This document shows, in pieces, positions 57,805 through 64,000 of a stretch of DNA of 64,000 nucleotides (positions are counted from its first letter, which is position 1; each line of letters begins with the position of its first letter). The position numbers and the translations under genes are program-made. Source of the DNA: VRUE01 sp963702175 (lineage in GTDB: Bacteria; Actinomycetota; Thermoleophilia; Solirubrobacterales; 70-9); the NCBI GenBank assembly GCA_963702175.1, contig OY969721.1, forward strand, positions 1,178,001 to 1,242,000, written 5' to 3'. The notes below the pieces were generated by a model. It saw only the letters and a list, made by a program, of their open reading frames with translations, did not search any database and had not been told where the DNA came from.

Positions 57805-58749
57805 GTGCGACCGGCGATCTACATCCCCAACTTCAACGGCGAGCAGCACCTGCCGCGGGTCCTCGCCAGCCTGCGGGCTCAGACCCGGCCTGCCGACGTC
57901 GTCATCGCCGACAACGGCTCCACCGACGGCTCGCTGGAGCTGGTGCGGGCCGAGTTCCCGGAGGTCGCGGTGGTGGCGCTGGGCGAGAACATCGGCTTCG
58001 GACCGGCGCTCAACCGGGCGATCGAGGAGCAGCCCGCCGACCTGCTGCTCCTGCTCAACAACGACGTCGAGTGCGAGCCTCGCTTCGTCGAGGCGCTGCT
58101 GGAGCGGCTCGACGACAACACCCAATCGGTGGCGGCGGTGCTGACTCAGGAACGCGCGCCGGAGCGAATCGACTCCGCCGGCGTCGTCGCCGACCGCACC
58201 CTGATGGGCTTCGACTACCTGCACGGGGAGCCGCTCGCGGCGGCGACCGGCGCCGCCGATCCACTCGGGCCGACGGGGGGAGCGGCGCTTTACCGCCACG
58301 TCGCCTTCAACGCGGTCGGCGGCTTCGACGAGCGGATCTTCCTCTACTACGAGGACCTCGACCTGGCGCTGCGCATGGCTGCCACCGGGGCGAGGTGCCG
58401 CCTCGCTCCCGAGGCGCGCGCCCTACATGCCTACTCGGCGAGCCTCGGCGCCGGTAGCGGCGCCAAGTACCGCCGCACCGGCTGGAGCCGTGGCTACATG
58501 CTGCGCCGCTACCGGGTGATGTCGAGGTCGGGCGCTGCCCTGCGCGTTCTCGCCTGCGAGGGAGCGATCTGCGCCGGCCAGCTGCTGACCGACCGCACCG
58601 CGCAGGGGCTGAAGGGGCGGCTGCGCGGCTGGCGCGACGGCGCCGGCCTCGAGCCGCGCCCCGTCGCCGCGCCCCTGCTCGAGATCTCTGCTCGCGAGGC
58701 GGTGGCGCTCCGCCGACGACGCCGGGGCGGGCGCAAGGGCGTCCTGTAG
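57805..58749 (+). CDS. GT2 family glycosyltransferase
   Basis: 314 residues from a GTG with GAGGAAC upstream. YIPNFNGEQHLPRVLASLRA, ENIGFGPALNRAI, LLLLNNDVECEP and GGAALYRHVAFNAVGGFDER with LYYEDLDLALRM make a second GT2 of the same class. A C-terminal helical part with YRRTGWSRGYMLRRY may contact the membrane or acceptor. It follows the previous GT gene directly. Confidence 0.9.
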   Translation: MRPAIYIPNFNGEQHLPRVLASLRAQTRPADVVIADNGSTDGSLELVRAEFPEVAVVALGENIGFGPALNRAIEEQPADLLLLLNNDVECEPRFVEALLERLDDNTQSVAAVLTQERAPERIDSAGVVADRTLMGFDYLHGEPLAAATGAADPLGPTGGAALYRHVAFNAVGGFDERIFLYYEDLDLALRMAATGARCRLAPEARALHAYSASLGAGSGAKYRRTGWSRGYMLRRYRVMSRSGAALRVLACEGAICAGQLLTDRTAQGLKGRLRGWRDGAGLEPRPVAAPLLEISAREAVALRRRRRGGRKGVL

Positions 58750-58758
58750 CCTGCCGCC

Positions 58759-59625
58759 GTGCCCACTCCACCCCCGAGCGCCGGTGAGCAAGCACGGCAG
58801 GAGCCGGCCCCTCCCCCACCATCGTTCCTCGACGCACGCGTCGTCCTCGCCGCCTCCTTCCTGGCGGGCGAGGGGATCGAGATAGGCCCGCTGCACCAGC
58901 CGCTGGCGCTCCCGCCCCAGGCCCGCGCGAGGCACGTGGACCGGATGAGCGTCGAAGATCTGCGCCGCGAGTACCCCGAGCTCGCCGAGTGGGACCTGAC
59001 CCGCGTTGACGTGATCGACGACGGCGAGGAGCTGGCCACCGTCGCCGACGGGTCGCAGGACTTCATCGTCGCCAACCACTTCCTCGAGCACTGCGAGGAC
59101 CCGATCGGGACGGTGAAGACGCACCTCAGCAAGCTGAAACCAGGTGGCGTCCTCTTCTACGCCGTGCCCGATAAGCGCTACACCTTCGACTTCCGTCGCG
59201 AGGTGACGCCGCTCGAGCACATGGTCGCCGACCACGAGCAGGGACCGCAGCGATCTCGCCGCCAGCACTACGAGGAATGGGGGCGGCTGGTGGAGACCAA
59301 GCCCGGCGAAACCGAAGCGGAGCAGATCGCCCGCGCCGACCAGCTGGAAGGACAGCAGTACTCGATCCACATGCATGTCTGGACGCAGGCCGAGTTCCTG
59401 CAGCTGATCGTTGCCTGTCGCGAGCGGTTCGGCGAGGCCTTCGAGGTCGAGGCCGCAGCGCAGCATGGAATCGAGTTCGTCGTCGTCCTGCGCAAGGCCG
59501 GGCCGCCACCGCCCCCCCTCGCGACGGACTTCTCCCCCCCGAGGCCGTCTCTGCCGCGCCGGGCCTTTGCCAAGGGAAGACGGGAGATTCGCACCCTGCT
59601 GGGGCGGCGCCGAACCGCGAGCTAG
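58759..59625 (+). CDS. SAM-dependent methyltransferase-like protein
   Basis: 288 residues. The N-terminal GEGIEIGPLHQPLALP acts as a modified motif I; DFIVANHFLEHCEDPIGTVK and LKPGGVLFYAVPDKRYTFD are the motif II-III block of Methyltransf_11-type enzymes. A His-rich segment (about 160-205, HMHVWTQAEF) may bind metal. It probably decorates the glycan or its terminus before export. The next gene, wzt, begins within ten bases. Confidence 0.75.
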   Translation: MPTPPPSAGEQARQEPAPPPPSFLDARVVLAASFLAGEGIEIGPLHQPLALPPQARARHVDRMSVEDLRREYPELAEWDLTRVDVIDDGEELATVADGSQDFIVANHFLEHCEDPIGTVKTHLSKLKPGGVLFYAVPDKRYTFDFRREVTPLEHMVADHEQGPQRSRRQHYEEWGRLVETKPGETEAEQIARADQLEGQQYSIHMHVWTQAEFLQLIVACRERFGEAFEVEAAAQHGIEFVVVLRKAGPPPPPLATDFSPPRPSLPRRAFAKGRREIRTLLGRRRTAS

Positions 59626-59634
59626 GGGCGACCA

Positions 59635-60861
59635 CTGTCACAGCTCGTCAGCAACCCGGTCGCGATCCAGGTCGAGGAACTGTCCAAGGCCTTCCGGATC
59701 CCGACACACCGCGTCGACTCGCTCAAGGAGAGGGTCGTTCGCCCCTTCGCGGCCCGCGATTACCGCGAGCTGCACGCCCTCGACGGCATCTCGTTCGAGA
59801 TCCACCAAGGTGAGTTCTTCGGCATCGTCGGGCGCAACGGATCGGGCAAGAGCACCCTGCTGAAGCTGCTCGCGAGCATCTACAGACCCGACGCGGGCAG
59901 GATCCGGATGGCCGGGCGGATGGCGCCCTTCATCGAGCTCGGCGTCGGCTTCAACCCCGAGCTGACGGCGAGGGAAAACATCCTCCTCAACGGGGTGATG
60001 ATGGGCTTGACGCCGGCCGAAACGCGGGCACGACTGGACAACGTCCTCGACTTCGCCGAACTGCACGAATTCGCCGACCTCAAGCTGAAGAACTACTCGT
60101 CGGGGATGATGGTCCGGCTCGCCTTCTCGACGATGCTGCAGGCCGACGCCGACATCCTCCTCATCGACGAGGTGCTGGCAGTCGGCGACGCCGCCTTCCA
60201 GCAGAAGTGCGCCGACTCCTTCCACCGGATGAAGGCGGAAGGCAAGACGATAGCCCTGGTCACCCATGAGATGAGCACCGTGGAGACCTACTGTCACCGC
60301 GCGATGCTGATCGACGACGGGCGGATCCAGCACCTCGGCGACCCGGCGGAGGTCGGGCGCCGCTACATCAAGCTGAACTTCGAGCGCGAGCGCGCGGCGG
60401 CCGAGGCGCCCGCCCTGGACAGCAGCGATCGGGTCCGCATCCTCGACGCCAGGATCGAGGGACCCGAAGGCGAGCGCCTGGAAGCGGTGGAACAGGGGAC
60501 GAAGGTTCGCCTGCGGCTGGACTTCGAAGTGATGAGCGAGATCTCGGACATCAACGTCGCCTGCACGCTCGCCAACGCCGATGGAGTCAGCGTCTTCCAG
60601 TTCGGCGCCGAGGCGAAGACCGCCTCGGGCTCGCGGGACCTGCACCCCGGCGAGCGCATCAGGTTCCGGGCCGACCTCGAGAACCCGCTGACCGCTGGGC
60701 GCCACTTCGTGCACTGCGGCGTCAACCACGTTCCGACGCGCACGGTTCTGCTCCACCTGCACAGCTGTGTCGACTTCGTCGTCTTCGGCGGGAATGCCGG
60801 GGGGGTCGTCGAGCTGCCGCACAAAGTCACTGCCGAGGTCGAGAGCGGAGACCGCGTATGA
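59635..60861 (+). CDS. wzt: ABC transporter ATP-binding protein Wzt, CTG start
   Basis: 408 residues if started at CTG 59635. This is the only near-start codon between the upstream TAG and the conserved domain; AGGGG lies six bases before it. Walker A GRNGSGKST (66-74), signature YSSGM (about 154-158), Walker B DILLIDEVLAVGD (about 172-184) and a C-terminal Wzt carbohydrate-binding domain (about 240-408) are present. An ATG at 59908 would lose Walker A and give a dead protein. With Wzm it exports lipid-linked polysaccharide. Confidence 0.88.
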   Translation: MSQLVSNPVAIQVEELSKAFRIPTHRVDSLKERVVRPFAARDYRELHALDGISFEIHQGEFFGIVGRNGSGKSTLLKLLASIYRPDAGRIRMAGRMAPFIELGVGFNPELTARENILLNGVMMGLTPAETRARLDNVLDFAELHEFADLKLKNYSSGMMVRLAFSTMLQADADILLIDEVLAVGDAAFQQKCADSFHRMKAEGKTIALVTHEMSTVETYCHRAMLIDDGRIQHLGDPAEVGRRYIKLNFERERAAAEAPALDSSDRVRILDARIEGPEGERLEAVEQGTKVRLRLDFEVMSEISDINVACTLANADGVSVFQFGAEAKTASGSRDLHPGERIRFRADLENPLTAGRHFVHCGVNHVPTRTVLLHLHSCVDFVVFGGNAGGVVELPHKVTAEVESGDRV

Positions 60862-61730
60862 CGCCGGAGGCGAGCTCGCCCACAGCCGCGCCGGCGACCA
60901 CGCCGCCGCTCGTCGAGGTGCCGGGGCCGTCCGCTCTGGGCGGCGGCTGGCGGCGCTTCGCCGACCTGCTCTGGCTGGTGGCGACGACCGAGTTCAAGCG
61001 CAACTACTTCGGCACCGTGCTCGGCTACCTCTGGTCGCTGATCCGGCCGCTGATGTTGTTCGCGGTGCTGCTCTTCGTCTTCACCAAGGTGATCCGGCTG
61101 GGCAGCGGCGTGCCCAACTACCCGGTGCTGCTGCTGCTCAACATCGTCCTCTTCACCTTCTTCGCGGAGGCGACCCAGAACGCCGTCACCTCGGTGGTCA
61201 ACCAGGAGAGCGTCGTTCGCAAGACCCAGTTCCCGCGCCTGGTCATCCCTCTGGCGGTGGTGCTGACCACGTTCTTCAACCTCTGCATCAATCTCCTCGT
61301 CGTCCTCGTCTTCATCCTCGCCTGGGGCGTCGACCCGACCTGGACCTGGCTGCTCTTCTTCCCCGCGCTGGCTCTGCTGGTCGGCTTCACGGTGGCGGTC
61401 AGCATGCTGCTCTCGGTGCTCTACGTGCGCTTCCGCGACGTGCTGATGATCTGGGCGGTGTTCTCGCAGGTGCTCTTCTATGGCACGCCCGTGATCTACC
61501 CGGCGGAGATCATCCCCTCCGAGTACCAGCGGATCATGTTCATCAACCCGATCGCGCCGATCTTCGAGCAGATCCGGGTATGGGTGCTCGACCCGAGCGC
61601 TCCGACGGCGCGCGAGATCGTCGGCGGGGGGACCTGGCTGCTGCCTGCTGCCGGAGTCTTCGTCGCGACCGCGGTGCTCGCCGTCTGGCTCTTTAAGCGC
61701 GAAGCCCCGCGCGTGGCCGAGGACCTCTGA
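60858..61730 (+). CDS. wzm: ABC-2 type polysaccharide export permease Wzm
   Basis: 290 residues, overlapping wzt by four bases (ATGA). Six membrane helices, with TEFKRNYFGTVLGYLWSLIR at the N-terminal cytoplasmic segment and TPVIYPAEIIPSEYQRIMFI near the end, typical of Wzm/TagG permeases. It forms the membrane channel that Wzt energises. Last gene of the GT-ABC operon; converges with the membrane protein gene at 61737. Confidence 0.93.
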   Translation: MTPEASSPTAAPATTPPLVEVPGPSALGGGWRRFADLLWLVATTEFKRNYFGTVLGYLWSLIRPLMLFAVLLFVFTKVIRLGSGVPNYPVLLLLNIVLFTFFAEATQNAVTSVVNQESVVRKTQFPRLVIPLAVVLTTFFNLCINLLVVLVFILAWGVDPTWTWLLFFPALALLVGFTVAVSMLLSVLYVRFRDVLMIWAVFSQVLFYGTPVIYPAEIIPSEYQRIMFINPIAPIFEQIRVWVLDPSAPTAREIVGGGTWLLPAAGVFVATAVLAVWLFKREAPRVAEDL

Positions 61731-61736
61731 CGTTCG

Positions 61737-63443
61737 TTAGCCGCAGACGTGGACCGGCTGAGACGCTTCCACCCCCAGGTACCAGGGGTATCGTGGAGCT
61801 TCGTCGCCAGGCGCTCGCAGCTCCGTGACCGAACCGCCCGGCCCACCCTTGGTCGGCACTGGGAATTCCCTCTTGGCGAAGCGACGAAGGAAGAAATCGG
61901 CGTGCGGCCCCGGCGCAACTTCGATCCTCGTCAGTCCCGGCGAAAGTCGCACCTCCGAACGCATCGGCGAATCTCCGGGCCTGACGACAGTGCATCCCGC
62001 TCGTGCGCGATCCGCATCGAACGCGTCGCGCTCGATCAATGCCGAGAGGGGCAGCGCCTGTGAGAGGACGATGTCTGCCCGGCGGCGAGCTTCGGTGGGG
62101 GCGGTCGTCAGCTCAGTCGGAGAGTAAGCGGGCGAGCCATATTCGTCGACGGCATCCAGGTACTCGTCCGCATAGACGTTGATCAGAGAGGGCGTTCCTG
62201 CCACGTCTTCGGTCAATTGGAAGCGGGGCTCAACAGTGCGTCGGGCGATCTCGATTGCGGCCACGTCCGCTTTGGCGATCACCGACTGGTCGCGGAAGAA
62301 GTTAGCCCCGTCCTTGAGCACGACGACGTTGACGGAGATCGCGATCAGCGTCGCCAGGGCAGCCGCGACCAGCGCCTGCCGGCCCCAGCGGACGCCGACC
62401 AGCGCGTTGGCGGCCAGCAAGAAGACGAAGATCGCGGTCGCGTAGACGTAGCGGTTGGTGATCGGCGCGCGGCCGGGGAACTGGTTGAAGGCGGTGAGGA
62501 ACCAGTTGGCCGTCGCCGCCGCTCCTACCACCCAGAACGCCGTAGGGAAAGGACCTTTGCGGGCCCGCAGACCAACCGCGACGAGTAGGCCGACAACCAG
62601 CGGATAACCCCAGGCAGGGCTCGGCGTCCCACCGTAGGGGCTCGTTCCAACACCGGCCATGCCGGCCACGCCGAAGGCGACGAGGTCGGCGACGAAGCGG
62701 GGTGAGGCGAGCACGTTCCGCAGCGTGAAGTGGCTTTCGGCCTCCGAGCCCCAGACTAGGTACCAGACGGCGAACAGCACAACCGGAACGGCGAAGAGCG
62801 CCGCTCGTCGCCAGACGCCTCGTTCGCGGTGCTTCAGCAGGATATCGGCGGCAGCGGCAGCGACGAAGGGTATGCCGAGGCTGGAGAACGCCAGAGCTGC
62901 GAGCAGGCACGCCGAGGCGATCAGGTCGCCTCGGCGGTCGTTCCGCTCGAGCGCGAGGAGCATCGCCAAGCCGAAGAGCATCGAGCCGATGAAGCCAATC
63001 TCGAACGGCCACAGGAGGACCTCCCAGGCGGGGCCGAGGAAGAGCACGATCGAGGTGGCGAGCAGCGCCGGCCAGGGGCCGATCCGACGCTCGATGTAGA
63101 TGAAGAGGAGGATCGCGACGATGACCAGGAAAAGCACCAGCAGGAGGAATTCGGGGGTGGTCGAGCTCATCCCGAAGAGCGCCAGCAGCGCCCTCTGCAG
63201 GAGCACCTGCATGGCAATGATGTGCTCGTTGTGGGGGGCGAAGATCGTGTCGAGGCTGAGGTCGCGCCGCTCCATCAGCGTCGCCCAGGTGTCGCCGAAG
63301 AAGGTGATCTCGGTGCTCAACGCCATTGTCAGGACCGCCGAGCCGGCCAAGGCCGCCGCGAACAGGATGTAGGGGAGGGTGCGCGGCAGCCGGTCCATTT
63401 CAGCGGGCAGTGTATGGACGGGTGCTGTCAGCATCTGCGTCAC
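61737..63443 (-). CDS. Multi-pass membrane protein, possible GT-C glycosyltransferase
   Basis: 568 residues with about eleven hydrophobic helices in the first 420 residues and a soluble C-terminal domain of about 150. The first loop contains FFGDTWATLMERRDLSLDTI and the second FAPHNEHII, positions where GT-C enzymes keep acidic residues. No family is recognised with confidence. Its place in a glycan cluster supports a role in surface sugar transfer. It is monocistronic and convergent with wzm. Confidence 0.6.
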   Translation of the reverse strand: MTQMLTAPVHTLPAEMDRLPRTLPYILFAAALAGSAVLTMALSTEITFFGDTWATLMERRDLSLDTIFAPHNEHIIAMQVLLQRALLALFGMSSTTPEFLLLVLFLVIVAILLFIYIERRIGPWPALLATSIVLFLGPAWEVLLWPFEIGFIGSMLFGLAMLLALERNDRRGDLIASACLLAALAFSSLGIPFVAAAAADILLKHRERGVWRRAALFAVPVVLFAVWYLVWGSEAESHFTLRNVLASPRFVADLVAFGVAGMAGVGTSPYGGTPSPAWGYPLVVGLLVAVGLRARKGPFPTAFWVVGAAATANWFLTAFNQFPGRAPITNRYVYATAIFVFLLAANALVGVRWGRQALVAAALATLIAISVNVVVLKDGANFFRDQSVIAKADVAAIEIARRTVEPRFQLTEDVAGTPSLINVYADEYLDAVDEYGSPAYSPTELTTAPTEARRRADIVLSQALPLSALIERDAFDADRARAGCTVVRPGDSPMRSEVRLSPGLTRIEVAPGPHADFFLRRFAKREFPVPTKGGPGGSVTELRAPGDEAPRYPWYLGVEASQPVHVCG

Positions 63444-63626
63444 CTCGCAAGCACAGGAGGCGAGCGCGGCGGAGAAGGGCGTATACGAGTTCCCTCGAGC
63501 GGCATCAGGGACGGAACGCAGAGCGCCAGCGACATCATCGCGCCGATCGCTACGGCCGACATGGCCGAGAAGCCTGCACCGCTGTCAAGTCAGAAACCCG
63601 GATCGCACCCGGATAGACTCGCAACG

Positions 63627-64000
63627 ATGTCGGAGCAAGTCACTCCAGCACGTCCCGGTGGGGACGTTGCGGACGTCGAGTACGGAAGCTCCTACTTCCG
63701 CCACGAATGCGGCGTCCCCTACGAGCGCAACGCGCACTGGCTCGGGTTCTTCGACCGGGTCGCCGAGGGCATCGTCAGGGATCTGCGTCCCAGCTCCGTC
63801 CTCGATGCCGGCTGTGCGATGGGGTTCCTGGTCGAGTCGCTGCGCAAGCGCGGCGTGGAAGCGTGGGGCATCGACATCTCCGAGTACGCGATCTCCCAGG
63901 TCGACGAGACGGTGCGCGAGTACTGCAAGGTGGGTTCGATCACCGACCCTCCCAGCCGCCGCTACGACCTCACGGTCTGCATCGAGGTGCTGGAGCACAT
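63627..64000 (+). CDS. SAM-dependent methyltransferase, N-terminal part (partial at right edge)
   Basis: From the ATG at 63627 the frame is open to the window end (124 codons). VADVEYGSSYFRHECGVPYE leads into motif I SVLDAGCAMGFLVESLR, then VEAWGIDISEYAI and the beginning of ICIEVLEH. It is a class I methyltransferase of a type common in glycan clusters. Its C-terminus and substrate domain are outside the window. Confidence 0.8.
   Translation, partial: MSEQVTPARPGGDVADVEYGSSYFRHECGVPYERNAHWLGFFDRVAEGIVRDLRPSSVLDAGCAMGFLVESLRKRGVEAWGIDISEYAISQVDETVREYCKVGSITDPPSRRYDLTVCIEVLEH

Overview
The window is high-GC, densely packed bacterial chromosome. Gene content (7Fe ferredoxin, DUF7144 membrane protein, Mrp without the CxxC pair, groES-groEL behind a CIRCE-type operator, long-form RmlA) and tRNAs lacking an encoded CCA fit an actinobacterium. 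The many secreted Gly/Asp-rich and Ig-like proteins suggest the Thermoleophilia (Solirubrobacterales-like); this placement is inference, with no marker gene proving it. Several clean single-base disruptions and missing start codons could be real decay or errors in a draft or metagenome assembly.

Layout. 1-8100: an efflux pump end, small SHOCT, DUF2252, DUF7144 and DUF6325 stress-type genes, a holin-phosphodiesterase fusion, an MBL hydrolase and an AI-2E family transporter. 8379-10470: a 2-kb relic island at the 3' end of tRNA-Arg(ACG), bounded by a 52-bp direct repeat, carrying a MazF-type toxin-antitoxin set and a broken HTH gene but no integrase. 10.5-28.6 kb: housekeeping and metabolic genes (thioesterase, pyruvate kinase, P450, PLP aldolase, lactone oxidase, MFS, cyclophilin, Mrp), a HEPN gene, two tRNA-Ser, a large Ig-like exoprotein, and a GH92 mannosidase coupled to a GT39-type membrane protein. 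28.7-32.1 kb: a looser accessory stretch with regulators, a methyltransferase and a repeated 33-bp motif. 32.1-47.4 kb: ferredoxin, SDR, secreted glycosidases, groES-groEL, an RTX protein, Pcm/Crp, a second MazF module with a visible operator, and an Lhr helicase gene holding two inverted copies of an 86-bp element.

47.4-64.0 kb is a surface polysaccharide locus: O-antigen ligase with TPRs, polyprenyl-phosphate sugar transferase, four GT2/methyltransferase genes, a complete dTDP-rhamnose set (rmlA, rmlD, rmlB, rmlC) on the minus strand and a Wzm/Wzt ABC exporter. Together these would make dTDP-L-rhamnose, assemble a glycan on a lipid carrier, methylate it, export it and ligate or polymerise it.

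The most unusual feature is the gap between rmlD and rmlB. It holds a type II tRNA-like gene with an 8-bp acceptor stem, 4-bp T stem, 6-bp D stem and anticodon GAC (the 8/4 'allo-tRNA' architecture), beside a 106-nt cloverleaf-like hairpin on the other strand that repeats the same anticodon-arm sequence. The second is the pair of inverted, in-frame, both-strands-open palindromic inserts in lhr.
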